Shown here one piece after another: positions 45,083-56,475 of a stretch of DNA of 64,000 bases (position 1 is its first letter; each line of letters starts with the position of its first letter). Position numbers and translations under genes: made by a program. The stretch comes from Chrysemys picta bellii (taxonomy: Eukaryota; Chordata; Testudines; Emydidae): positions 7,688,001 to 7,752,000 of the forward strand of contig NC_088798.1 in NCBI RefSeq assembly GCF_011386835.1, in the 5' to 3' direction. The notes under the pieces are model-generated. The model was not told where the DNA came from. It did no database searches and worked only from the letters and a program-made list of their open reading frames with translations.

Positions 45083-45461
45083 ACTAACAGAGGCTAACAG
45101 AGGCTAACAGAGGGAGTTTGCCTGGGATCTGTCCGAGAGGAGGTACGCTAAGTGCTGCATTAGGGGGGCTGTGTTGGTGAGTATCTGAGTGTCTGTTGCT
45201 GGGACAGTTTGTCAGTTTGACCGTGTGCTTGATTGCTTGCTTGTTTGTTTGAAAAGTGTGAATTGGGAGTACTTTGTTCCAGGTGGGCCTTGAGTGGGCC
45301 TGACTGGTATATAAGGGCAGTCAGCAGCGAACCAGCTGAGCGGCGAACAGCAGAGGCTAACAGAGGGAGTTCGCCTGGGGAGAGCTCACTGAGGCTTTCA
45401 TCTGCAGGTTTCTCTGAGTAGATCCTGCAACAGCTGAGGAAGCTCTTAAGAGGAAGGTGAT
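45083..45461 (+). promoter_or_regulatory. CR1 5' untranslated/promoter region
   Basis: Three tandem CTAACAGAGG decamers at 45083-45112 are followed by GAGTTTGCCTGGGATCTG. The same GAGGCTAACAGAGGGAGTT...GCCTGGG block returns at 45352-45380, about 255 bp later, suggesting two 5' units. A TATATAAGGGCAG element lies near 45308. Confidence 0.55.
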
Positions 45462-46468
45462 ATGGAAAGTGAGCGATCAGCTGTTGTAACCTGCACAGGT
45501 TGTGCCATGTTTGTCTTTCTTCCACAGGACAGAAGCGACTTTGTCTGTACAAAGTGCAAGCTGGTCTCCATATTGGAAGAGAAAGTTTGAGGTCTGGAGA
45601 AACGAGTATCGACTCTGTGTTGCATAAGGGAAAATGAAGATTTCCTGAACAGACGTCAGGAGATGCTTCTACGGCCACAATGTTCTGAAGATTCAGAGCA
45701 GGCGCAGCAGGGACAGAAGGATGGTGAAAAAGTTTGGCAGCATGTGACCTCCAGAAGGAGAAAGAGGAGCGTCCATGTACCAGCAATGGAGATACAGGTG
45801 AGCAATCGTTTCCATGTTCTCTCTACAGGTACTAATGCGGAGAGTGGACTAGATGACCCATCTGAGGGAAGGGAGCAGAAGGAGACTTCACCGATTGGAA
45901 GGCAAAAGATGCACTGTCCTAAGGATGGAGGTTCCATGACCACCACTCCCAAGAGGAGGAGAAGGGTGGTGGTGGTCGGGGACTCCCTCCTCAGGGGGAC
46001 TGAGTCATCTATCTGCCACCCTGACCGGGAAAACAGAGAGGTCTGCTTCTTGACAGGAGCTAGGATACACAATGTGACAGAGAGACTACTGAGACTCATC
46101 AAGCCCTCGGATCGCTACCCGTTCCTGCTTCTCCACGTGGGCATCAATGATACTGCCAAGAATGACCTTGAACAGATCACTGCAGACTATGTGGCTCTGG
46201 GAAGAAGGATAAAGGAGTTTGAGGTGCAAGTGGTGTTCTCGTCCATCCTCCCTGTGCAAGGAAAAGGCCTGGGTAGAGACTGTCGAATCGTGGAAGTCAA
46301 CGAATGGCTATGCAGGTGGTGTCGGAGAGAAAGCTTTGGATTCTTTGACCATGGGATGGTGTTCCAAGAGGAGGAGTGCTAGGCAGAGACGGGCTCCACC
46401 TAACGAAGAGAGGGAAGAGCATCTTCACCAGCAGGCTGGCTAACCTAGTGAGGAGGGCTTTAAACTAG
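45462..46468 (+). pseudogene. CR1 ORF1 (zinc-finger plus SGNH esterase), disrupted
   Basis: Starts MESERSAVVTCTGC with Cys pairs (CTGC, CTKC) of a small zinc-binding module, stops at TGA 45588-45590 in place of an expected Arg codon, and is then open again from 45591 to 46382. The esterase part shows the nucleophile motif GDSLLRG, GIND, and, in the +1 frame after a single-base loss near 46370, DGLHL (DxxH), ending in VRRALN at 46466-46468. This is the GDS / GxND / DxxH set of SGNH hydrolases known in CR1 ORF1. Two lesions make it inactive. Confidence 0.88.
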
Positions 46469-46593
46469 ATTCACCGGGGGAAGGAGACCAAAGCCCTGAG
46501 GTAAGTGTGGAAATGGGATCCTGGGAGGAAGCACAAGCAGGAGAGCGCAAGAGGGGAGGACTCCTGTCTCATACTGAGAAAGAGGGATGATCG

Positions 46594-49340
46594 ATGAGTT
46601 ATCTTAAGTGCCTATACTCAAATGCAAGAAGCCTGGGAAACAAGCAGGGAGAACTGGAAGTCCTGGCACAGTCAGGGAACTATGATGCGATTGGAATAAC
46701 AGAGACTTGGTGGGATAACTCACATGAAAGGAGTACTGTCATGGATGAATATAAACTGTTCAGGAAGGACAGGCAGGGCAGAAAAGGTGGGGGAGTTGCG
46801 TTGTATGTAAGAGAGGAGTATGACTGCTCAGAGCTCCAATATGAAACTGCAGAAAAACCTGAGAGTCTCTGGATAAAGTTGAGAAGTGTGAGCAACAAGG
46901 GTGATGTCGTGGTCGGAGTCTGCTATAGACCACCAGACCAGGGGGATGAGGCTTTCTTCTGGCAACTAGCAGAAGTTGCTAGATTGCAGGTCCTGGTTCT
47001 CATGGGAGACTTCAATCACCCTGATATCTGCTGGGAGAGCAATACAGCGGTGCACAGACAATCCAAGAAGTTTTTGGAAAGTGTAGGGGACAATTTCCTG
47101 GTGCAAGTGCTGGAGGAACCAACTAGGGGCAGAGCTTTTCTTCACCTGCTGCTCATAAACAGGGAAGAATTAGTAGGGGAAGCAAAAGTGGATGGGAACC
47201 TGGGAGGCAGTGATCATGAGATGGTTGAGTTCAGGATCCTCACACAAGGAAGAAAGGAGAGCAGCAGAATATGGACCCTGGACTTCAGAAAAGCAGACTT
47301 TAACTCCCTCAGGGAACAGATGGGCAGGATCCCCTGGGAGAATAACATGAAGGGCAAAGGGGTCCAGGAGAGCTGGTTGTATTTTAAAGAATCCTTATTG
47401 CGGTTGCAGGAACAAACCATCCCAATGTGTAGAAAGAATAGAAAATATGGCAGGCGACCCGCTTGGCTAAACAGTGAAATCCTTGCTGACCTTAAGCGCA
47501 AAAAAGAAGCTTACAAGAAGTGGAAGATTGGACAAATGACCAGGGAGGAGTATAAAAATATTGCTCAGGCATGCAGGAGTGAAATCAGGAAGGCCAAATC
47601 GCACTTGGAGCTGCAGCTAGCAAGAGATGTTAAGAGTAACAAGAAGGGTTTCTTCAGGTATGTTAGCAACAAGAAGAAAGTCAAGGAAAGTGTGGGCCCC
47701 TTACTGAATGAGGGAGGCAACCTCGTGACTGAGGATGTGGAAAAAGCTAATGTACTCAATGATTTTTTTGCCTCTGTCTTCACAAACAAGGTCAGCTCCC
47801 AGACTGCTGCACTGGGCAGCACAGTATGGAGAGAAGGTGATCAGCCCTCTGTGGAGAAAGTAGTGGTTCGGGACTATTTAGAAAAACTGGACGTGCACAA
47901 GTCCATGGGGCCAGATGCACTGCAACCGGGGGTGCTAAAGGAGTTGGTGGATGTGATTGCAGAGCCATTGGCCATTATTTTTGAAAACTCATGGCGATCG
48001 GGGGAGGTCCCGGATGACTGGAAAAAGGCTAACATAGTGCCCATCTTTAAAAAAGGGAAGGAGGAGGATCCGGGGAACTACAGGCCAGTCAGCCTCACCT
48101 CAGTCCCTGGAAAAATCTCGGAGCAGGTCCTCAAGGAATCAATTATGAAACACTTAGAGGAGAGGAAAGTGATCAGGAACAGTCAGCATGGATTCACCAA
48201 GGGGAAGTCGTGCCTGACTAACCCAATTGCCTTCTATGATGAGATATCTGGCTCTGTGGATGAGGGGAAAGCAGTGGATGTGTTATTCCTTGACTTTAGC
48301 AAAGCTGTTGATACGGTCTCCCACAGTATTCTTGCCGCCAAGTTAAAGAAGTATGGGCTGGATGAATGGACTGTAAGGGGATAGAAAGCTGGCTAGATTG
48401 TCGGGCTCAACGGGTAGCGATCAATGGCTCCATGTCCAGTTGGCAGCTGGTTTCAAGCGGAGTGCCCCAAGGGTCGGTCCTGGGGCCGGTTTTGTTTAAT
48501 ATCTTTATTAATGATCTGGAGGATGGTGTGGACTGCACTCTCAGCAAGTTTGCAGATGACACTAAACTGGGAGGCGTGGTAGATACACTAGAGGGTAGGG
48601 ATCGGATACAGAGGGACCTAGACAAATTAGAGGATTGGGCCAAAAAAAACCTGATGAGGTTCAACAAGGACAAGTGCAGAGTCCTGCACTTAGGACGGAA
48701 GAATCCCATGAACTGCTACAGACTAGGGACCGAATGGCTAGGTAGCAGTTCTGCATAAAAGGACCTAGGGATCACAGTGGACAAGAAGCTGGATATGAGT
48801 CAACAGTGTGCTCTTGTTGTTGTCAAGAAGGCTAACGGCATTTTGGGCTGTATAAGTAGGGGCATTGCCAGCAGATCGAGGAACGTGATCGTTCCCCTTT
48901 ATTCGACATTGGTGAGGCCTCATCTGGAGTACTGTGTCCAATTTTGGGCCCCACACTACAAGAAGGATGTGGAAAAATTGGAAAGAGTCCAGCGGAGGGC
49001 AACAAAAATGATTAGGGGTCTGGAGCACATGACTTATGAGGAGCGGCTGAGGGAACTGGGATTGTTTAGTCTCCAGAAGAGAAGAATGAGGGGGGATTTG
49101 ATAGCTGCTTTCAACTACCTGAGGGAGGGTTCCAAAGAGGATGGAGCTCGGCTGTTCTCAGTGGTGGCAGATGTCAGAACAAGGAGCAATGGTCTCAAGT
49201 TGCAGTGGGGGAGGTCTAGGTTGGATATTAGGAAACACTATTTCACTAGGAGGGTGGTGAAGCACTAGAATGGTGGAGTCTCCTTCCTTGGAGGTTCTTA
49301 AGGCCCGGCTTGACAAAGCATTGGCTGGGATGATTTAGTT
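46594..49340 (+). pseudogene. CR1 ORF2 (APE endonuclease and reverse transcriptase), disrupted
   Basis: Intact for 596 codons (46594-48384). APE motifs: LYSNARSL, ITETWWD, GDFNHPDICW, SDHEMVEF. RT motifs: NYRPVSLTSVPGK, QHGFTKGKSC, FLDFSKAVDTVSH. A one-base loss near 48378 shifts the frame. [16 protein letters not shown] and the catalytic FADD (48549-48560) then follow in frame until a TAA at 48756-48758 (Glu codon in the 27 kb copy), and the C-terminus ends at TAG 49266 with a deletion of about 17 bp in the next stretch. Confidence 0.93.
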
Positions 49341-49424
49341 GGGAATTGGTCCTGCTTTGAGCAGGGGGTTGGACTAGATGACCTCCCGAGGTCCCTTCCA
49401 ACCCTGATATTCTATGATCTAGGT

Positions 49425-50498
49425 TCTGTTCCCAGCTTCACCAGACAGAGTTTAAGGACAGAAGGGACTCCCAGCTCATGTTGTTTGACCTCCTGTACAT
49501 CACAGGCCACCACCACACTAAACCCAAGAACTGAAATTAGACCAAAGTGTTACAGCCCTCCAGAGACTAGCCCATCATCATGTGCCACAGGGGAGATGAT
49601 TCGGTATGCAGATGATGATGATGAAGCACAGAAAAATATTATGTGACTCGCCCACGGGCTGGCACGGACTCTGTGGGAGCATTGGGAACAGAACTCTTGG
49701 CGTGGCATGCTGGTCTCATTGACATCAGTGGCAAAACTCCCACAGATGTCAGTCGGTGGCAGGACTTCTCATCTGATGCCTAAGCCCAGCTTTTTATAAC
49801 CCTGGATTGTGAAAAGCCTGTAAACCTAGAGTTAAGCTGGGCTGCAGCTCCCCCTCCCGCAAGTTCTTCATCAGGTTTTCTCCACAGTATTGCACAATCT
49901 GACGTGCTGCATGTTTTGCCTTTTGCAACTTGGGATCCCAGTTTTTCAGATGCTCTGGGTGCGTGACGGGGATGGGCCCGACAGAAATGGGGTTTCCTTT
50001 GTTCTTACATGGTGTCTAATTCAGGAAACGAAATCTCTCTAAATGGTGCATGGCTCTTTCAAGGCAAATTCCCCATAAAGAACACAGCATCCTTCTGTTG
50101 AACTGCAGACAACACACAGCTGAGGCGCCAGTTTGTTGAGCTACAGCCAAGGAGCGTAAATGAGTGCAGGCGAAGGTGGCTTGGTACTATTTATGTAGCG
50201 CATTTCACCTCAGAGAATCCCCCAACTTACCTGTGCGGGAATCACTTTACCATCACAGATGTGCAGCCACCTCTGGGCTGAAACATGGCAGCTGTTTATC
50301 ATTGCACAGCAGCATTACTCAGCTATTTTGGACAGGAAGTGAAAACAAAACCATGCTCATCTGAAACGATGAGGAATTGTGTACTAGCTGGGTTGAAATT
50401 TGACCTCAGGCACCGGGACAATACCCCTACTCTTGCCAAAAGAGTGCGGTGAGATCTTTAATGCCCATGAGTAGTCAGCAGCTCAGTTTTACAGCTCA
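49425..50498. other. Intergenic with a CR1 fragment
   Basis: 49440-49580 is a minus-strand CR1 3' fragment (AGGACAGAAGGGACTCCCAG, GACCTCCTGTACATCACAGG). The rest is unassigned. Confidence 0.5.
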
Positions 50499-51105
50499 GA
50501 GAATCATAGAATATCAGGGTTGGAAGGGACCTCAGGAGGTCATCTAATGCAACCCCCTGCTCAAAGCAGGACCAATTCCCAACTAAATCATCCCAGCCAG
50601 GGCTTTGTCAAGCCTGACCTTAAAAACCTCTAAGGAAGGAGATTCCACCACCTCCCTCAGTAACCCATTCCAGTGCTTCACCACCCTCCTAGTGAAAAAG
50701 TTTTTCCTAATATCCAACATAAACCTCCCCCACTGCAACTTGAGACCATTACTCCTTGTTCTGTCATCTGGTACCACTGAGAACAGTCTAGAAGATCCAT
50801 CCTCTTTGGAACCCCTCTTCAGATAGTTGAAAGCAGCTATCAAATCCCCCCTCATTCTTCTCTTCTGCAGACTAACCAATCCCAGTTCCCTCAGCCCCTC
50901 CTCATAATTCATGTGCTCCAGACCCCTAATCATTTTTGTTGCCCTCCACTGGACTGTCTCCAATTTTTCCACATCCTTCTTGTAGTGTGGGGCCCAAAAC
51001 TGGCCACAGTACTCCAGATGAGGCCTCACCAGTGCCGAATAGAGGGGAATGATCATGTCGGTCAATCTGCTCTCAATGCCCCTACTTATAGAGCCCATCT
51101 GTAAC
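50499..51105 (-). mobile_element. CR1 LINE 3' fragment
   Basis: Minus strand: a 171-codon frame of the RT C-terminus ([32 protein letters not shown]) in one reading, then the 3' end. Slightly more diverged than the copies at 27, 32 and 49 kb. 5'-truncated near 51105. Confidence 0.9.
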
Positions 51106-51174
51106 GTGTGATCGTGCTGGGGCAGGTTTAAATTCTGACTCAGAGAAGAGCGCCACCTTCCGGATCACTAGCAC

Positions 51175-51810
51175 CAGGGCCGGCTCTAGGAACCAGCAAA
51201 ACAAGCAGGTGCTTGGGGCGGCACATTTCTAGGGGCGGCATTCTGGCGCCGGCCATCATAGGCACCGACTCCATGGCATGGAGAAAAAGTGCCCCCACTG
51301 CCCCAGCTCGCCCCCGTTCCGCCTCCGTCTGTTTCCCGCAGCAAGGCTGGGAGGGAGGAGAAGCCGAGCGGCAGGGCGCTCAGGGGAGGCGGCGGTGGTG
51401 GAGCAGAGGTGAGCTGGAGCGGGGAGCGGTTCCTCTACCTCCCCCTTACTTCCTCCCCCCCCCCCGGTTACTTCCTGCGCCCCCCCCCTCTGCTCACCTC
51501 TGCTCCGCCTGCTCCCCTGAACGTGCCGCTGCTCCCCCGTCCTTCACCTGAGAGGGAGGAGGAAGAAGTGGAGTGGCGGCGCGCCGGGGGAGAAGGCGGA
51601 GCGGAGCGGAGATGAGCTAGGGCGGGAGGTCGTGGCGGGGGCAGCAGGAAGCAATGGGGGGGGGAAATGCGGCACCCCGGGGGAGGAGGTGGAGCCGTGG
51701 ATTTGGGGAAGGGGTTCGGAAGGGGCGGAGTTGGGGCGGGGCTAGGGGGCACGAAAAAAAGGCCAAAAATTTTTTTGCTTGGGGCGGCAAAAATCCTAGA
51801 GCTGGCCCTG
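51175..51810. mobile_element. GC-rich hAT-type non-autonomous element (636 bp)
   Basis: Ends CAGGGCCGGCTCTAGG and CCTAGAGCTGGCCCTG are inverted repeats, with adjoining GCTTGGGGCGGCA at both ends in inverted form. The 8-bp duplication ACTAGCAC is perfect (51167-51174 and 51811-51818). The interior is purine/pyrimidine-skewed and GC-rich, with no transposase. Confidence 0.9.
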
Positions 51811-51818
51811 ACTAGCAC

Positions 51819-52311
51819 AACTTGTGGCAACACCCTGGTTTCCCCCCCCACATTGTGTCCCATCGAGTATTAACAAGCACACCCCTACTTAGGCCTCATG
51901 AGATCACAGCCCAGCGTGCCTCAGCCCTGAGTATTCAATAGCGCTGCTTTCCAGAGACAAAGTCCTAGCGCTGCTAGAGAAATAGAATCTCTGTAAGGTG
52001 GTCAAAAAATTCAAACTTTGAAATTTTTCTATGAAAAAAAAACAAAAAACAAAACATTTTCAACCAGCTCTAATTTCCACTGTTCTCAGCTTACCAGGCT
52101 GAAAAGGACTCAGGATCCCCCGCATTCTGAGTGTTCATTTAACAAGGCTATTTAAACCCTTTTAGAGTCATTCTTTTAAAAATGTTACTACGTATATGCC
52201 AGCCTGCTAGAGACAAGCTTGGGTGATCTATTAACAAATAAATAAATAAATGCATAAATCAGATTCTCCTATATTTGATATCTAGTTAAGATAACCCCCT
52301 GACTATCATAC
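51819..52311. other. Intergenic, unassigned
   Basis: Nothing recognised; A-rich run near 52035. Confidence 0.4.
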
Positions 52312-52313
52312 TA

Positions 52314-52486
52314 CACTTCTACCCCAATATAACGCTGTCCTCAGGAGCCAAAAAAAATCTTACTGCCTTATAGGTGAAACCGTGTTATATCAAACTTGCT
52401 TTGATCTGATCCCCCCGGAGCACTGCTTTACTGCGTTATATCCGAATTCGTATTATATCAGGTCACATTATATCGGGGTAGAGGTG
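52314..52486. mobile_element. TA-flanked MITE (Tc1/mariner-like ends), second copy
   Basis: Same family as 9407-9614: CACTTCTACCCCAATATAACG left, ATTATATCGGGGTAGAGGTG right, flanked by TA (52312-52313 and 52487-52488). It is about 35 bp shorter because the segment around the poly-C tract of the other copy is absent. Confidence 0.8.
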
Positions 52487-52488
52487 TA

Positions 52489-53390
52489 CTGCATTCCTGC
52501 AATGCAATTCATATGGGATGCTCTGGGAACATCACTCGGAAACTTCAGCAGGTGAAGAACACGACTCACCAACAGTGCTATGGGATCTTTAATGGCCATG
52601 CGGACCAAAAAGGGCCTCCATTTTTATGGCGTCTCAGAAGACCCACACATAATAAACCTCCAATACTCCATCTGATTTACCTTAGAAGGCTGGAGGATTG
52701 AGTTGCCCATGCTGGGATCAGAATTTCTGGTTCTGAGAGAGTCTAGGGGCATTCCGTGCCTAAAGCTAAGCCAACCCAGTTTGCAGAGGTCTTGTGCCAG
52801 TCACAAGCCTGTGTGTCAGCTTCCCCATACATACGATGGGTATAGGATATACTTACCTCAGCTGGGGGTTATGAGACATAGACCTGTTTGTATCTGAGAT
52901 GCACCCATCAGTGGCCCAAGTGTAGATGAGGAACGCTGCTATTTGTACCAGCCGAACGTATCCCTACTCACCGGCCACCGATTGCTGAATGTTAACTCCA
53001 AGCATAGACAAGGCCTGACTAATGCTCGCTAAGTGGTTGGAGATCCTTCCTGTTATTATGACCCTTACTTGTTGTTATGAAAGAGACAACCAAGCTGGTC
53101 CACAAGCATTGCCAACCATATGAAGGCCCCACTACAAAGGGAAACTTGCCCTGCTCTGTTTGCAAAGTCTTTGCCATCCTCTACCATTCTTTAAGGTGCT
53201 GATGAAATTGGTTTCTCATCTCTCTCTCTCTATGGAGGCAATGAGAAACCCCAGATTTGTGATATCTCTGGTGCCAGGTAAGGAAAGCATCTTTTTCCTT
53301 TTAACTTGCTGCTGTATATATATTGTTTCCTTGCAGTCTATCTTTAGGTTATAGCAGTTCACAGGGTTTTTCAGCAGATGTGTTATTCAA
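52489..53390. other. Intergenic, unassigned
   Basis: 52740-52860 weakly resembles a MIR-like SINE. No exon supported. Confidence 0.35.
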
Positions 53391-53395
53391 TTACT

Positions 53396-53773
53396 TCAGG
53401 GCTTTTCCATTTGTAATATTATGAAGCAATGATAGCCAGCAGACTTCACCTGTCTTTTAGAGATAGCCAGCCTGGTAATTTTAACTCTGCCCATTTTATC
53501 CACACCAGTAAATCTCATAACATGGTTATAGAGAGATTCCAATTTTTGTAGACGCTTCTCCCGGGAATTCCTGTATACAATATTGCCATAGTCTGTAATG
53601 GACATAACCTGTGATTTGATTAATGTTTCCCTAGTGAAGAAGTCAAAGCATTTCATGTTCCTATAACTGGTTTGCAGCTCTGCAGTAAAGGTCTTTGGTG
53701 CAGCAGAGAAAATAATTGCAAACGCAGCCCCAGTCAGAATATATAATCCCCTCACAGCGAGGGTCCAATTCAA
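53396..53773 (-). pseudogene. L2-like LINE reverse transcriptase C-terminal remnant
   Basis: 125-codon open frame with SITDYGNIVYRNS, LQKLESLYNHVMRFTG and a preceding RETLIKSQ stretch. The DYG-IVY ... L-x2-LE/D-x-VYH-x-RF pattern is that of the RT tail of L2-type LINEs. No flanking RT palm motifs are visible, so it is a short remnant. The clade assignment is tentative. Confidence 0.5.
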
Positions 53774-53789
53774 CAGAGTTAGACTGTCT

Positions 53790-56170
53790 GCGCAGGGGGT
53801 TGCGGCAGGATTTTCATGTCAGGAGAGCGGGATGCACAGAAAACAAGGTAATTTCAGTGGTTTAATATTCATGAATCAGCCTCTGTGTACAGGGAGCTAA
53901 TTCGCCATTGCACGTCCTAGGGGCGTAGTCTCCCAGGATCAGGGAGAGACCAGTGCGCGCATGTAACTGATTCCACCTCCCCAAAACCAAAGAGCCTCGA
54001 TTTGTGCCAGAATAAAAGGGTGAGTCATTTTACATAGTAATGCATTTTCCAAAATCTGGCACGATGCCCAGTATTGGGACCCGTCTCGGGGATTTTGAAC
54101 CTCTAAAATAGCCCTGGTTGCACCTGACCCTTGTCTTCTGCCTTGCTGCCGATCCCTGAGTTATCAAAGTGTTTTATCGTACAGATCGATAATGTACGTC
54201 CAAGTGCCTCTGAGACACAGAGTGTCTTCTCAAGAAGACGACACAGGAATGGTTCACAGCTGGCAACTGGGACAAGTCTTCTTTTTAGAGATCACTTTTC
54301 TTCTATTGTCTTGTCTCTGGGCCTGATCCAAAGCTCATTGGCGTCTTTCCACTGGACTTCAGTGGGCCTGGGCTCAAACCCTACGTGCCCAGGTGTTGCT
54401 TATGTGGGAGGGAGGGGGAGCGGGGGAGAGGGGAGCGGAAGAGCCAGGTGATTCCAGCTTCCACACTAGCGCTGTTCTCCCCTAAGCGTTGGGCGTCCTG
54501 GCCCCTGCTGCACCAGCTAGCAGAGGCAGCCTGCTGTGGTAGTGGACACCGCATGCATCTGGAAGGTGGGCGAGCTCCCCTCACACACTGGGCTGCAAGG
54601 TGACTCCATGGGCAATGCATCAACACCACTCCCAATGCAGGGCTGTGCCTTATAGTCTAGGTTACCTTAACAGACGGGGCCAGCCAGCCATCTCTTGCTT
54701 TCCTCGCTTCTTCTACATACCGATATACATGTGTATTTCATATGCACGTCTCTTACCGTGGGCTTTCTCCATAAGATCTTTGTTTCATAAGGAACACATT
54801 TGTTTCTAATCCACACATGCAGCTGTCATTTCATTTAAACAAGGGCCCCATATGTCCATCCATAGGCAAAAAATAAATCTAATAAATGGCCCTTGAGAGG
54901 AAATAAAAGCTCCTATTTCTTTGCAAAATAGTAATGTAACTATTTAGTCTTCTCCTAGTATTTGATTGGCCTGTGAAACTCACTGCTGCAGGGTATGCAT
55001 GTCAGACAACTTGGTGATGTGTAAAGAAGTATTTCTAAATGCACTTTCCAGAGACCATTTGGCATCACATAAAATGGAACTGATTGGTTTTCCTAGTCAA
55101 GTCAAGGGGAGTTGGGGCTGCTTAGACCTGTGCTGAATTTGGCTCCTAGCCCCACACATTCCTCTTGCTTCAAAAAAAAAGGAGCCTTTTCTCCTATCCA
55201 TTGGTCTGAGCTCTGACCAGAGGACAACCTTATTGCTGCTAATATTAACGACAGAACCATACCTTGCTGTGACAGAAAAATATTATAAATATTTGGTATT
55301 GGTTGTAAAATACAGCTGCCTGAAAGCACTTTCTTTTTCCTTTTTTGTCGCTGTAAATAACCACCTCATCACACAGCTGTGTCATGTTGTCCTCCCTGGA
55401 GATCTTTGTATGCTCCATACAGGCATCTGTCCCCTTAATCCACAGACCTTTAATAGACATCATTCTTTTAAAGAAAATCTTCACCCTTATGTGTAGATAA
55501 CTGTTTTCCCTTCCAAAAAAACTGACCGTAAAGGAGATGATGAGCTAGGAGATATAGGATCACTGTATGTCGCTAATCTATGTGGAATGGGGGAGTTCTC
55601 TTGCCTGCATTTTGCATGCATTGGTCCATCTGTCTCCATCCAAAACACATACACCTTGACTATCAGAAACAACTTCCACAAAGCTGGCCCTGCAGAATTC
55701 CAGGAGAGATTTAATTTGGTACAATATTTAGCACTTATGTAGCATTTCACATAGTACAAACATTAAGAGCCTGCCTGTTCCACCCTTACTCATGTTGTAC
55801 CACACTCTGAATGGGACTGCTTGCAGAGTAAAATACTACTCAATGGGAGGATGGTCAAATCAGGCCCCAATTTATTATTATTATTCTCTGTTTACAGATG
55901 GGAACACAGAAAGGTGGAATGACTTGCCCAAGTTGGTGGCAGGGCCAGGGTTATCGCTTGGGAGATGATGGGTCCCAGATATTATCATTATTTAATATTT
56001 CTATTGTAGTGATGGCCAGATCCACAGGCAGGATTGAACCCCCACTGTACTGTAGAAATGCACATGAAGTTGCAGAGGAGGTGATGGTGGAGTACATTGG
56101 AGGAAGGGTCAGGCTGAGATGCAGGATTGAATGGAAAGAGGCAGGTCAGGAGTGAAGAGATTGATCTCCA
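53790..56170. other. Intergenic, mostly single-copy in appearance
   Basis: No exon or repeat recognised. 54840-55000 is AT-rich and lacks repeat resemblance. Confidence 0.4.
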
Positions 56171-56475
56171 TGGCAATAAAGCCATAAGAATGGCCATGCT
56201 GGGTCAGACCAAGGGTCCATCTAGCCCAGTATCCTATCTCCTGACTATCTCAAAGCCAGGTGCTTCAGAAGGAATTAACAGAACAGGTAATCATCAAGTG
56301 ATCCATCCCCTGTTGCCCATTCCCAACTTCTGGCAAACAGAGACTAGGGACATCATCCTTGCCCATCCTGGCTAATAGCCACTGATGGACCTATCCTCCA
56401 TGAATTTATCTAGTTCTTTTTTGAACCCTGTTATAGTCTTGGCCTTCACACCATCCTCTGGCAAAGAGTGCATTG
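56171..56475 (-). mobile_element. CR1 3' fragment
   Basis: Plus reading CTGGGTCAGACCAAGGGTCC, ATCTAGCCCAGTATCCTATC and CCATGAATTTATCTAGTTCT is the reverse complement of the CR1 subfamily also seen at 33605 and 40083. Confidence 0.8.

Larger units (their letters stand above)
45083..49424 (+). mobile_element. Near full-length CR1 LINE (inactive)
   Basis: 5' untranslated region with repeated GAGGCTAACAGAGGGAGTT segments, ORF1 (esterase), ORF2 (APE endonuclease plus RT), and a 3' end TTGGACTAGATGACCTCCCG ... ATATTCTATGAT. About 4.3 kb, close to full CR1 length. Coding frames are broken at several places (see ORF1 and ORF2), so it cannot move by its own proteins. Confidence 0.93.

Noticed and set aside
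45160..45786. 208-codon minus-strand frame
   Set aside because: Antisense to the CR1 5' region and ORF1 start; no resemblance to a known protein.
51213..51863. Open frames of 112, 108 and 131 codons
   Set aside because: Inside the hAT-type element 51175-51810; skewed composition only.
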